A stretch of DNA of 64,000 nt from Clostridia bacterium (GTDB lineage Bacteria > Bacillota > Clostridia > Oscillospirales > Acutalibacteraceae), in the NCBI GenBank assembly GCA_017403185.1, contig JAFQON010000038.1:1-64000 (forward strand), in the 5' to 3' direction. The notes below the pieces were generated by a model that searched no databases, had not been told where the DNA came from, and worked only from the letters and a program-made list of their open reading frames with translations. A program made the translations under genes and the position numbers. How positions within the stretch are numbered: the stretch's first letter is position 1; each line of letters starts with the position of its first letter. This document shows, piece by piece, positions 45,139 to 53,826 of the stretch.

Positions 45139-48100
45139 ATGCCAATCAATAAAAATATCAAAAAGGTAATGGTTATCGGTTCGGGCCCCATCGTAATCGG
45201 TCAGGCTGCCGAATTTGACTACGCCGGCACACAGGCCTGCCGTGTGCTCAAAGACGCAGGTCTTGATGTTGTTCTTGTTAACTCAAACCCTGCAACCATT
45301 ATGACTGACAAGGCTCTTGCTGATGAAATTTATCTTGAACCTCTCACTGCAGAAACCGTTAAAAGAATTATTGAAAAAGAAAAGCCCGACAGCCTTCTTG
45401 CCGGCCTCGGCGGTCAGACAGGTCTGACTATCGCAATGCAGCTGAGCAAGGACGGTTATCTTGACAGAATGGGCGTTAAGCTTCTCGGAACAAACGCAGA
45501 AGCTATTGATAAGGCTGAGGACAGAAAGATGTTCCGTGACACAATGGAATCAATCAATCAGCCCGTCATTCCCTCAGAAATTGCAAATGATGTTGAAACC
45601 GCTCTCGAAATTGCGGAGAAAATCGGTTATCCCATCATCATCCGTCCTGCATTCACCCTCGGCGGTGGCGGCGGCGGCGTTGCAAACAATGCAGACGAGC
45701 TTAAGGTTATTGCAAAAACAGGTCTTGACTTATCCCCCATCACTCAGGTGCTTGTTGAAAAGTATATTTTCGGCTGGAAAGAGATTGAATTCGAAACAAT
45801 GCGTGACAGTGCAGGCAACTGCGTAGCGGTCTGCAGCATGGAAAACTTCGACCCCGTAGGTATCCACACGGGCGACAGCATTGTTGCCGCTCCCGCTCTT
45901 TCACTCAAGCCCGAAGAGCTTGAAATGCTTCGCAAGGCATCGCTTGATATTGTTGAGGCTCTCGGCATTATCGGCGGCTGTAACTGCCAGTTTGCTCTTG
46001 ACCCGAACAGCATGGATTATGCCGTTATCGAGGTTAACCCCAGAGTTTCACGCTCATCGGCACTTGCAAGTAAAGCAACCGGCTACCCCATTGCAAAGGT
46101 TACTGCAATGCTCGCTCTCGGTCTTACTCTTGATGAAATAAAAAACGACGAAACAGGTCTCAACTGCGCAAAGTTTGAGCCCGATGTTAAATATATCGTT
46201 GTCAAGCTTCCGAAATGGCCTTTTGATAAGTTTGTTAACGCAAGCAGAAAGCTCGGCACACAGATGAAGGCAACAGGCGAAGTTATGTCAATCGGCCCTA
46301 CATTTGAAATGGCTATTATGAAAGCCGTAAGAGGTGCTGAGATTTCGCTTGACACTCTCAATGCCGCACCAAAATCGGATAAGCCTCTCAAAGAACGCCT
46401 TGCAGAAACAGACGATATGCGCTTGTTTGCTGTGTTTGAGGCAATCAAGAGCGGTATGTCAATTGAAGAAATTCATGATATAACAAAGATTACCGAATGG
46501 TTCCTTCTCAAGCTCAAGAATCTCGCAGATTTTGAAAAGTCAATTGAAAACGGCAATCTTGACGAAGAAAAATATATTCAGGGTAAACATTACGGCTATA
46601 CAGACGCAGCTCTCAAGCGCCTTTCAGGAGTGGACAAGCTCCCCGAGCACAAAGAGGCAGTCTATAAAATCGTTGATACCTGCTCAAGAAACTTCAACAC
46701 TGCAGCTCCTTACTTTTACTCAACATACGACATTGAATGCGAAGCAAGACCTCTTGCCGCAAAGAGCGATAAAGAAAAAATTATCGTTCTCGGCTCAGGC
46801 CCCATCAGAATCGGTCAGGGTATTGAATTTGACTATTCCTCAGTTCACTGCGTATGGACTCTTAAGGAACTCGGCTACGAAGTTGCAATTATCAACAACA
46901 ACCCTGAAACCGTTTCAACAGACTATGATACTGCAGACAGACTTTACTTTGAACCCCTTACTCCCGAAGATGTTATGAACATCATCAAAGTTGAAAATCC
47001 CATCGGCGTTGTTGTTGCCTTTGGCGGTCAGACAGCTATCAAGCTCACAAAGTATCTTGATGAAAACGGTATCAGAATTCTCGGCACATCGGCTGACGGC
47101 ATTGACACCGCCGAGGACAGAGAACGCTTTGACGCACTTCTCGAAAAGTTTGCAATCCGCAGACCCAAGGGTATGGGCGTTATGACAAAGCAGGAAGCTC
47201 TCAACGCCGCAAACACCCTCGGCTACCCCGTGCTTCTCCGTCCCTCATATGTTATCGGCGGTCAGAACATGACTATTGCTCATGAGGACAGCGATGTTGA
47301 AAGATACATGGATATCATCCTCTCGGGTGAAATCGAAAATCCCGTTCTTGTTGATAAATACATGATGGGTACAGAGCTTGAGGTTGATGTTATCTCTGAC
47401 GGCAAGGATGTTCTTATCCCGGGTATTATGGAGCATGTTGAGCGTGCAGGCGTACACAGCGGCGACTCAATAGCTGTTTATCCGCCCTACAACCTCAGCG
47501 ACAAGATGCGCGAAAACATCATTGATGTATCCGAAAAGCTCGCTCTTTCGCTCGGCACAAAGGGTCTTGTTAACATTCAGTATCTTATCTATCACAACCA
47601 GCTTTATGTTATTGAGGTTAACCCCAGAGCTTCAAGAACAATTCCTTATATCAGCAAGGTAACGGGCGTACCCATGGTTGACATTGCTTCAAAAGTAATG
47701 ATCGGTCAGTCGCTCAAAGACCTCGGCTACGGCACGGGACTTTATAAAACTCCCCCCTACTTCACTGTTAAGGTTCCCGTATTCTCATTCGAAAAACTTT
47801 CAGATGTTAACTCAATCCTCGGCCCTGAAATGAAGTCAACCGGTGAAGTTCTCGGTATTGGCAAAACCACTGCTGAAGCACTCTATAAAGGTCTTACCTC
47901 GGCAGGTTTCAAAATTCAGCTTCCCACGGCAGAGAAAAACATCGGCATTCTTCTCAGCGTTGACAGTCATGACCTTCTTGATGCCGTATCTCTTGCAAAG
48001 AAGCTTGATGACCTCAAGATAAATATTTACGCTACCAAAGAAACCGCAGATGCAATTTCACAGCTCGGTATTGATGTTGAATGTGTTCAGAGCAGAAATG

Positions 48101-49176
48101 ATGACTCGGAAATCTACAAGCTTCTTGAAAGCGGCAAGATTGACTATGTTGTTTATACAGGTGCTCTTCACGATTCAACAATGGGCGATTACATCGCTCT
48201 CCACAGAAGAGCAATCCAGCTTTCAATCGCCTGCATCACATCTCTTGACACCGCAAATGCTCTTGCAGATATTATTGCAAGCCGCTTCAATCAGCAGAAC
48301 ACAGAGCTTGTTGATATCAACAATATGCGTTCAGAAAGACAGACACTTAAGTTTGTGAAGATGGATGCTTCAGGCAATGACCACATCGTTATTGAAAACT
48401 TTGATAATTCAATCACCTGCCCCGAAAGCCTCTGCGTAAGCCTTTGCGACAGAAATCACGGCGTTGGCAGCGACGGCGTAATTCTTGTTGAAAAATCAGA
48501 TATCGCAGATGTCAAGATGAGAGTGTTCAACCTTGACGGCAGCGAAGGCAGAATGGGCGGCAACGCAATGCGCTCGGTTGCAAAATACGCTTATGACAAG
48601 GGCTATGTTACAAGCGAAACAATGACTATCGAAACAGCAAGCGGCGTTAAGAGCGTTGAGCTTTACACAATGGACGGTAAGGTAAGCTCGGTTTGTGCAA
48701 ATATGGGCAAGGCAGACCTCGAAAATGCCGTTACAAGCACCATAGGTACAAACAAGTTTATCAATTATCCCGTAACCATCGCTGGTGAAGAACATAACAT
48801 CACCTGTGTATCAATGGGCAATCCTCACTGTGTTGTTTTTGTACCCAGACTTGATACAATCGAAATAGAAAAGATTGGTCCCAAATTTGAAAAGGCTGAT
48901 ATTTTCGCTCATAGAGTCAACACCGAATTTGTAAGAGTTGTTAATGAAACCACACTCAAGATGCGAGTTTGGGAAAGAGGCAACGGAGAAACTCTTGCCT
49001 GCGGCACCGGCGCTTGTGCAGCGGTTGTTGCAGCGGTTGAAAACGGATTCTGCAAAAAGAATACCGATATCACCGTTAAGGTAAGAGGCGGCGACCTTAT
49101 TGTAAACTACGGCGATGACGGTGTGCTGCTCACGGGTGCAATTAAGCGTGTGTTTGAAGGCACGGTTGAATATTAA
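45139..49176 (+). CDS. carB: carbamoyl-phosphate synthase large subunit fused to a diaminopimelate epimerase-like domain
   Basis: 1345 residues in one frame. CarB part: two ATP-grasp halves (VMVIGSGPIVIGQAAEFDY at the N terminus and its repeat VLGSGPIRIGQGIEFDYSS near 550) and an MGS allosteric domain at about 934-1050. CarB alone is about 1070 residues. From about 1069 the chain becomes DapF: LKFVKMDASGNDHIVI, GVGSDGVIL, FNLDGSEGRMGGN, SMGNPHCVVF, ERGNGETLACGTGACAA. Substrate contacts and the second Cys (C1288) are kept, but the first catalytic Cys (MCGN) is Gly1140. No carA nearby: argF lies upstream. AGGGGG supports the start; an internal ATG at 48325 lacks a ribosome site. Ends at a strong terminator. 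Confidence 0.93.
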   Translation: MPINKNIKKVMVIGSGPIVIGQAAEFDYAGTQACRVLKDAGLDVVLVNSNPATIMTDKALADEIYLEPLTAETVKRIIEKEKPDSLLAGLGGQTGLTIAMQLSKDGYLDRMGVKLLGTNAEAIDKAEDRKMFRDTMESINQPVIPSEIANDVETALEIAEKIGYPIIIRPAFTLGGGGGGVANNADELKVIAKTGLDLSPITQVLVEKYIFGWKEIEFETMRDSAGNCVAVCSMENFDPVGIHTGDSIVAAPALSLKPEELEMLRKASLDIVEALGIIGGCNCQFALDPNSMDYAVIEVNPRVSRSSALASKATGYPIAKVTAMLALGLTLDEIKNDETGLNCAKFEPDVKYIVVKLPKWPFDKFVNASRKLGTQMKATGEVMSIGPTFEMAIMKAVRGAEISLDTLNAAPKSDKPLKERLAETDDMRLFAVFEAIKSGMSIEEIHDITKITEWFLLKLKNLADFEKSIENGNLDEEKYIQGKHYGYTDAALKRLSGVDKLPEHKEAVYKIVDTCSRNFNTAAPYFYSTYDIECEARPLAAKSDKEKIIVLGSGPIRIGQGIEFDYSSVHCVWTLKELGYEVAIINNNPETVSTDYDTADRLYFEPLTPEDVMNIIKVENPIGVVVAFGGQTAIKLTKYLDENGIRILGTSADGIDTAEDRERFDALLEKFAIRRPKGMGVMTKQEALNAANTLGYPVLLRPSYVIGGQNMTIAHEDSDVERYMDIILSGEIENPVLVDKYMMGTELEVDVISDGKDVLIPGIMEHVERAGVHSGDSIAVYPPYNLSDKMRENIIDVSEKLALSLGTKGLVNIQYLIYHNQLYVIEVNPRASRTIPYISKVTGVPMVDIASKVMIGQSLKDLGYGTGLYKTPPYFTVKVPVFSFEKLSDVNSILGPEMKSTGEVLGIGKTTAEALYKGLTSAGFKIQLPTAEKNIGILLSVDSHDLLDAVSLAKKLDDLKINIYATKETADAISQLGIDVECVQSRNDDSEIYKLLESGKIDYVVYTGALHDSTMGDYIALHRRAIQLSIACITSLDTANALADIIASRFNQQNTELVDINNMRSERQTLKFVKMDASGNDHIVIENFDNSITCPESLCVSLCDRNHGVGSDGVILVEKSDIADVKMRVFNLDGSEGRMGGNAMRSVAKYAYDKGYVTSETMTIETASGVKSVELYTMDGKVSSVCANMGKADLENAVTSTIGTNKFINYPVTIAGEEHNITCVSMGNPHCVVFVPRLDTIEIEKIGPKFEKADIFAHRVNTEFVRVVNETTLKMRVWERGNGETLACGTGACAAVVAAVENGFCKKNTDITVKVRGGDLIVNYGDDGVLLTGAIKRVFEGTVEY

Positions 49177-49180
49177 AAGC

Positions 49181-49222
49181 AAAAGAGATGTAAAAAACTT
49201 GCGTTTTTTACATCTCTTTTTT
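49181..49222. terminator. bidirectional terminator of carB and the ECF S gene
   Basis: Perfect 18-bp stem with outer arm AAAAGAGATG and a 4-base loop, followed by TTTTTTC on the plus strand and U-rich on the minus strand. It separates convergent genes. Confidence 0.9.
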
Positions 49223-49746
49223 CATTTTCTCATAAGTTTTGTTTTCTTAAGCGCCATAACTATCAGCGGAATAATAATGAGGTGACAGATTATGCCGGGT
49301 ATTGCGTTTGTAAATGCGCCTGCGATAAAAGCGGTCATTCCGAATTCTGAGCCTGAGAGACCCGCCATTATATATCTCGCTATGCCCCATACAACACGCC
49401 CGCCAAGCATTGAAATAATTAACGACGGATAAATATAAATATTCTTTTTGGGTAATATATTATACATTATACCGCTCAGCAAACCGTAAGCTGCAAGCTC
49501 AAACGCCATTGCGGCAGCCATAGGATACATTACAGGCATTCCGAAAATCATACTCCTCATTATCGGTGCAATAAAACCTACCGCCAATCCGTATTGCCAA
49601 CCGCAAACAAAACCGCAAATCAGAACCGGAATGTGCATTGGTGCAAGAGCATTGCCAATCTGCTGTATGTTGCCCGTAATAATCGGCAAAACCAAACACA
49701 AAGCCAAACATAATGATGAAAAAGATAAATTTCTTATTGTTTTCAT
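49222..49746 (-). CDS. ECF transporter S component
   Basis: 174 residues, about six transmembrane helices; the substrate-binding membrane subunit of an energy-coupling-factor vitamin importer, working with shared EcfA/A'/T subunits encoded elsewhere. LAPMHIPVLICGFVCGWQYG and SMIFGMPVMYPMAAAMAFEL are typical of one PF12822 subgroup. I recall similar proteins annotated for pantothenate, but the vitamin is not certain. ATG at 49746 follows AAAGGAG; a TTG at 49764 is the longer alternative. A leader with terminator precedes it. Confidence 0.8.
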   Translation of the reverse strand: MKTIRNLSFSSLCLALCLVLPIITGNIQQIGNALAPMHIPVLICGFVCGWQYGLAVGFIAPIMRSMIFGMPVMYPMAAAMAFELAAYGLLSGIMYNILPKKNIYIYPSLIISMLGGRVVWGIARYIMAGLSGSEFGMTAFIAGAFTNAIPGIICHLIIIPLIVMALKKTKLMRK

Positions 49747-49762
49747 TTTTCTCTCCTTTTGC

Positions 49763-49800
49763 AAACAAAAGGCATCGGCCCCCTTGCGGAAGCTGATGCC
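49763..49800 (-). terminator. terminator hairpin in the leader of the ECF S gene
   Basis: On the minus strand GGCATC...GATGCC with an inner CC/GG stem and a GCAA tetraloop, then TTTTGTTT, ending 16 bases before the ATG. Confidence 0.75.
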
Positions 49801-49881
49801 TTCTTAGCACTATATGTTTATTAAATTTAATATATAAAGCTTATGCTTTTTTTGCACCTTGTGATGCAATGTGTTGATTGC
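49765..49881 (-). promoter_or_regulatory. candidate riboswitch or attenuator leader of the ECF S gene
   Basis: About 117 bases from the predicted transcript start to the ribosome site. A proximal hairpin (TTGCATC/GGTGCAA, 49853-49870 region) and an AT-rich middle precede the terminator hairpin. ECF S genes are often riboswitch-controlled. TPP, FMN, cobalamin, THF and preQ1-I/II consensus motifs were not recognised. Confidence 0.5.
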
Positions 49882-49910
49882 ATTTTATCACACAAAATAC
49901 GATTTGTCAA
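49882..49910 (-). promoter_or_regulatory. promoter of the ECF S gene
   Basis: On the minus strand TTGACA, 17 bases, TAAAAT, directly after the stop of the DUF3842 gene. Confidence 0.8.
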
Positions 49911-50318
49911 TCACTCGGAAAGCTCTTTTATTTTTTTGACGGCACTTTCAATCATCTCAGAAACAGTAACATTCTCTATGCCCATTATATAGCTGTCACA
50001 TTTATTGACGGGAATAAGCACTCTGGCCGCATTGCTTGAACCGACGGCACTTGCCATTGAAGGAGAAATTTCTCCCATAAGCGCATCTGAAATAACAATG
50101 CCTATAGGGCCAACTATTATATCTGCTTTTCTGCAAGCAACAACAAGCGCATTTTCACCTGTTGCAGCCGCATCAGCTCCGCCCTTAAGCATCGCCTGCG
50201 TCGCAGTGCTGTTGGTGCCGATTGCAATTATTTCTGCATCTTTGATTTCCGCCGATATTCTTTCTACAAGCTGTCTGCCAAGCTTACCGCCCTGACCGTC
50301 AACCACAACTATTTTCAT
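49911..50318 (-). CDS. DUF3842 family protein
   Basis: 135 residues. Begins with a Rossmann-like nucleotide-binding turn (VVVDGQGGKLGRQLVERI) and contains GGADAAATGENALVVACRKAD and GPIGIVISDALMGEI. It belongs to a small clostridial family of unknown function; NAD(P) binding is suggested by the fold. GAGAGG supports ATG. It follows spoVM by 23 bases and may be part of the same transcript. Confidence 0.75.
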   Translation of the reverse strand: MKIVVVDGQGGKLGRQLVERISAEIKDAEIIAIGTNSTATQAMLKGGADAAATGENALVVACRKADIIVGPIGIVISDALMGEISPSMASAVGSSNAARVLIPVNKCDSYIMGIENVTVSEMIESAVKKIKELSE

Positions 50319-50341
50319 TATGTTACCTCTCAGTTAATATG

Positions 50342-50431
50342 CTAAACAGTGTTTTCCTGCTGCTTTATTCCGAAAATCAATTTCAGTAAACCTCGCAGTG
50401 CCTTAGGGCTGCGTACAACCACAATCTTCAT
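50342..50431 (-). CDS. spoVM: stage V sporulation protein M
   Basis: 29-residue peptide preceded by AGGGG at 8 bases. Residues K2, the basic residue 7, P9, K10, L12, G14 and G21 align with Bacillus SpoVM, and the profile is a basic amphipathic helix. SpoVM senses the convex outer forespore membrane and anchors SpoIVA to build the spore coat base. Its position downstream of prpC-prkC-rsgA matches Bacillus, where spoVM follows rsgA-rpe-thiN. Its presence suggests a spore-forming lineage. Confidence 0.82.
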   Translation of the reverse strand: MKIVVVRSPKALRGLLKLIFGIKQQENTV

Positions 50432-50449
50432 AAGTCTGTCCCCTTTCAT

Positions 50450-50590
50450 TTAATATCTGCAAAGGCTCAGACCTGCAAGAATCAAGACTGCAGCAATTAC
50501 CATAACAGCAAATGTATAGGGAAACAACGCTGAAACAATCATTCCGATTGCAAAAGCAATAATCGTGTTTCCGCTGAAAATACACCTCAA
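50450..50590 (-). CDS. 46-residue hydrophobic peptide, TTG start
   Basis: TTG at 50590 lies 7 bases after AGGCGGTGA, one mismatch from the full anti-SD complement. The peptide has two closely spaced hydrophobic stretches (TIIAFAIGMIVSALF and FAVMVIAAVLILAGLSL) with a Tyr/Pro turn, so one long or two short membrane helices, and ends LCRY. Not recognised. It is 70 bases after rsgA and 18 bases before spoVM, suggesting co-expression and maybe a sporulation or membrane role (inference). No ATG start in frame near the N terminus. Confidence 0.55.
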   Translation of the reverse strand: MRCIFSGNTIIAFAIGMIVSALFPYTFAVMVIAAVLILAGLSLCRY

Positions 50591-50660
50591 AAAATCACCG
50601 CCTGAATATACAGTTTAAGTCTTTGCTTCATTACAGTATAATCAGGTTCCGTCTTTTTCG

Positions 50661-51554
50661 TTACTTGTTCTTTTTGAGCTCCCACTCTTTAATATTCTTA
50701 GCCTGCTCCATCATCGAGCAGTAGCTTTCGTGGCGGCTTGACGGAATATCTCCGTCTTTAACAGCCTGAATAATACGGCATCCCTTATCTTTCACATGAA
50801 GACAAGAGCTGAACTTACACTGACCGAAATAAGGCTCAAATTCCTTGAAGGCATACGGCAGATCATCCTTCAAAATAAGCTCGGTTTCGTCAGTTTCAAA
50901 TGAAGAAAAGCCCGGAGTATCCGCAACATATCCTCCCTCAACTTTAAAAAGCTCGCTATGGCGGGTCGTGTGTCTTCCCCTTCCGAGTTTGTCGCTTATT
51001 TCACCTGTTTTAAGTGATAAATCCGGATCAATTGCATTAAGAAGAGATGATTTGCCGACACCTGAATTGCCGCAAAAGGCACTTATATGACCCTTAAGCT
51101 CAGCTTTAATCAGATTCACCCCTTCGCCGTTAACGCAGGAAACCGAAAAAGCTTTGATTCCTGCTTTTTTATAAATCTCAACATAACTTTCAGCATCGTC
51201 AAGATCATTTTTTGTGAACACAACCACAGGCTCTATACCCTGATTCACAGCGAGAGCCGTCAGTCTGTCAATTATAAGAAGCACGGGCTTTGGCTCACAA
51301 ACGGAAGAAACAATAAACAAGCGGTCAACATTTGCAACGGGAGGTCTAACAAGAACGCTTTTTCTCTCGTGTATTTGATCAATCGTATTTTCAGCATTTT
51401 CATTAATGCTTATCGTCACAAAATCACCTGCAAGTGGCTTTATTCCCGATTTGCGAAAAAGCCCCCTTGCCTTACATTCAAATATTTCCCCGGCGGCTTC
51501 AACATAGTAGAAGCCGCCTATTCCTTTAATTATAATTCCTTCAGCTATCGTCAT
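50661..51554 (-). CDS. rsgA: ribosome small subunit-dependent GTPase A
   Basis: 297 residues. OB fold at the N terminus, circularly permuted GTPase with FTKNDLDD (G4), GNSGVGKSSLLNAI (G1) and DTPGFSSFE (G3), then a zinc motif CKFSSCLHVKDKGC. It checks maturation of the 30S subunit. The ATG overlaps the prkC stop (TGATG), so translation is coupled; AAGG lies upstream. Confidence 0.95.
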   Translation of the reverse strand: MTIAEGIIIKGIGGFYYVEAAGEIFECKARGLFRKSGIKPLAGDFVTISINENAENTIDQIHERKSVLVRPPVANVDRLFIVSSVCEPKPVLLIIDRLTALAVNQGIEPVVVFTKNDLDDAESYVEIYKKAGIKAFSVSCVNGEGVNLIKAELKGHISAFCGNSGVGKSSLLNAIDPDLSLKTGEISDKLGRGRHTTRHSELFKVEGGYVADTPGFSSFETDETELILKDDLPYAFKEFEPYFGQCKFSSCLHVKDKGCRIIQAVKDGDIPSSRHESYCSMMEQAKNIKEWELKKNK

Positions 51555-53794
51555 CAAACGCCTTCCTTTACGCCTACAACAAGTGTAATTTCTGTTGTAA
51601 CGGGATATGTCTGTGTAATACCAATAATTGCATTTGATGACGGATTCTGCTCAAGAACAACGCCGTTCTCCGCATCACTGAAAACAATTCTGTTTTCAAT
51701 TTTATAATTTTTAAATCCGTGCGCTTCAAGCTGAGCAATCGCACTCTCTGAAGAAAGATTTACAACATTCGGAATTGCCTTTCTTGTGCTCAGAGAGGAT
51801 GAATAATTCTCGTTTGAAACAACAGCCGGAGTCTGAGTGAAGTCGACTGTGCAGGAATAATATTCTCTGTTGTCAATAAACACCTTAACGCTTGCTGCCG
51901 AACCGCTTCCCTCAACGGTGAAAGCATAGCTTGTGCCGTCCATGAGAAGCACCTTGCTGTCATAAGACTCGTTATTGACAAAGACTTCAAAGTTGCCTCT
52001 TGTTGAGCCTGATGCAGGAAGGATGATTTCAAGCTCAGCTTCGCTTGATGCCGGAATACCGTTGCTTACCGTTATCTGCACCTTGCTGCCCGGCATAACC
52101 TTTTCACCTGCTTCAGGTGACTGAGCTATAACCGTGCCTGCAGGCTCATTGCTGTTCTCTTCAAGGATTTCAGGATCCATTACAAGCTGTACCGACTCAA
52201 TGAAATCCTGAGCCATTTCAACATTCCAGCCGTCTTTTGATACATCGGGAACTTCAACAAAAGCCTCATCACTCGCAAAATAAACAATAATAATTGTATC
52301 GCTGTCTACCTCTTCGCCTTCTTTGGGCTCAATCTGTATAACATCGCCGTATTTTTCCGTGCTTATCATCGGGGTAAGCTTGATATTCTTGAAGCCTTTG
52401 CTTTCAAGAGTTTTTTGTGCAAGCTCATAGCTCTGACCGATAACCTCGGGAATTACAATCTTTTTGGGATTGGATACAACCGAAATAACAATTTGATTTT
52501 CATCCTTTTCAACCTTGGTGCCGGGCGACGGCTGCTGATTCAATATATAACCGTCATTATAAGCACTGTTTGAAATTTCCTGAATTTCAATTTTAAACTC
52601 ATCATATTTGTCGTTATCCCTTACATCCTCTTCGTAGTTAAGGCCGATAAACTTCGGAACACTCAAATTATCGCCGTCAAACAAGTCGGTGAACATATAA
52701 CAGAAGCCGACAATAGCAATGGCAAGAACAGCAAGGCCGATTGCAACACCTATTATAATCTGCTTAACCTTATCGTTAGGTTTACGGTCGCCGTTGTTGC
52801 CGTCGGTTTCCTCATCGGAATAAACAGGCTGCTGTACGGGAGGTGTAACAACAGGGGGCTTTGTGGGTGGAACCTGAGTAACAGACGGAGGTGCAACGGG
52901 TTTTCTTGCAGGAACATATTTTGTAGGGTCATTATCCACAAAATAATCTCTCTGGAATCTGATAGTAGGATTCCTCTTGAATTCTTCAATATCAAGGAGC
53001 ATCTCCGCAGCAGACTGATATCTGTTTTTTGTGTTTTTCTGCATTGCGTGCATAACAATCTGCTCAAGACCGACAGGAATGCTGCTGTTTAGCTCTCTCG
53101 GTCTTTTGGGATCACTCTGAAGCTGCATGAGAGCAACAGAAACGGAGTTATCCGACTGGAACGGGAGCTGACCGGTAAGCATCTCATAAAGAACAACGCC
53201 TACAGAATAAATATCCGCTCTGTCGTCTGTTGTATCTCCTCTTGCCTGCTCAGGGCTTATATAATGAACCGAACCGATTGCACTGTCGGTCATTGTTTTG
53301 GTGTCACTGTAGCTGAATCTTGCAATACCGAAATCAGTAACCTTTATGTTACCGTTTGAGAGAAGCATTATGTTCTGCGGCTTAATGTCTCTGTGAACAA
53401 TACCCTTATCATGGGCGTGCTGAAGAGCTCTTAAAATCTGCATTGTGAAATGCACGGTTTCTTTTATGCCGAGCTTACCCTGCTGCTCAATATACTCCTT
53501 GAGAGTAATTCCTTCAACGTACTCCATAACAATATACTGAAGCCTGTCACCATAGCTGACATTGAAAACTTTAACAATGTTGGGATGAGACAGCACGGCA
53601 ATTGCCTTTGATTCATTTTTGAATCTGCGGCGGAACTCCTCATTTGCAAGAAACTCTTCTTTAAGAATTTTAACAGCTACCGTTCTGTCATCTATATTGT
53701 CATATGCTTTATAAACAACAGCCATACCGCCGACGCCGATTACTTCCTGAATTTCATACCGTCCGTCAAGTCTTTTACCTGTATAATTATCCAT
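51554..53794 (-). CDS. prkC: PASTA-domain serine/threonine protein kinase
   Basis: 746 residues. Kinase domain 10-270: Gly loop GVGGMAVVYKA, K42, HRDIKPQN (catalytic D136), DFG 154-156. A Pro-rich juxtamembrane linker, one transmembrane helix (about 346-368), then three PASTA domains, an Ig-like insert and a fourth PASTA at the C terminus. PrkC senses muropeptides or lipid II and controls wall growth, dormancy exit and translation factors. ATG at 53794 follows AGAAAGGA by 8 bases. It pairs with the phosphatase gene just upstream. Confidence 0.95.
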   Translation of the reverse strand: MDNYTGKRLDGRYEIQEVIGVGGMAVVYKAYDNIDDRTVAVKILKEEFLANEEFRRRFKNESKAIAVLSHPNIVKVFNVSYGDRLQYIVMEYVEGITLKEYIEQQGKLGIKETVHFTMQILRALQHAHDKGIVHRDIKPQNIMLLSNGNIKVTDFGIARFSYSDTKTMTDSAIGSVHYISPEQARGDTTDDRADIYSVGVVLYEMLTGQLPFQSDNSVSVALMQLQSDPKRPRELNSSIPVGLEQIVMHAMQKNTKNRYQSAAEMLLDIEEFKRNPTIRFQRDYFVDNDPTKYVPARKPVAPPSVTQVPPTKPPVVTPPVQQPVYSDEETDGNNGDRKPNDKVKQIIIGVAIGLAVLAIAIVGFCYMFTDLFDGDNLSVPKFIGLNYEEDVRDNDKYDEFKIEIQEISNSAYNDGYILNQQPSPGTKVEKDENQIVISVVSNPKKIVIPEVIGQSYELAQKTLESKGFKNIKLTPMISTEKYGDVIQIEPKEGEEVDSDTIIIVYFASDEAFVEVPDVSKDGWNVEMAQDFIESVQLVMDPEILEENSNEPAGTVIAQSPEAGEKVMPGSKVQITVSNGIPASSEAELEIILPASGSTRGNFEVFVNNESYDSKVLLMDGTSYAFTVEGSGSAASVKVFIDNREYYSCTVDFTQTPAVVSNENYSSSLSTRKAIPNVVNLSSESAIAQLEAHGFKNYKIENRIVFSDAENGVVLEQNPSSNAIIGITQTYPVTTEITLVVGVKEGV

Positions 53795-53826
53795 AATAAC
53801 ATTCCTTTCTGACACAAATCAGATAA

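Noticed and set aside
48300-48360. Possibility that dapF is a separate gene starting inside carB at 48325
   Set aside because: The frame is continuous, no Shine-Dalgarno-like sequence precedes the ATG and codon use does not change at the junction. A sequencing error cannot be fully excluded.
50403-50585. 60-codon minus-strand frame overlapping spoVM and the 46-codon gene
   Set aside because: It lies in a different frame from both better-supported small genes, has no ribosome site and is rich in Cys by chance.
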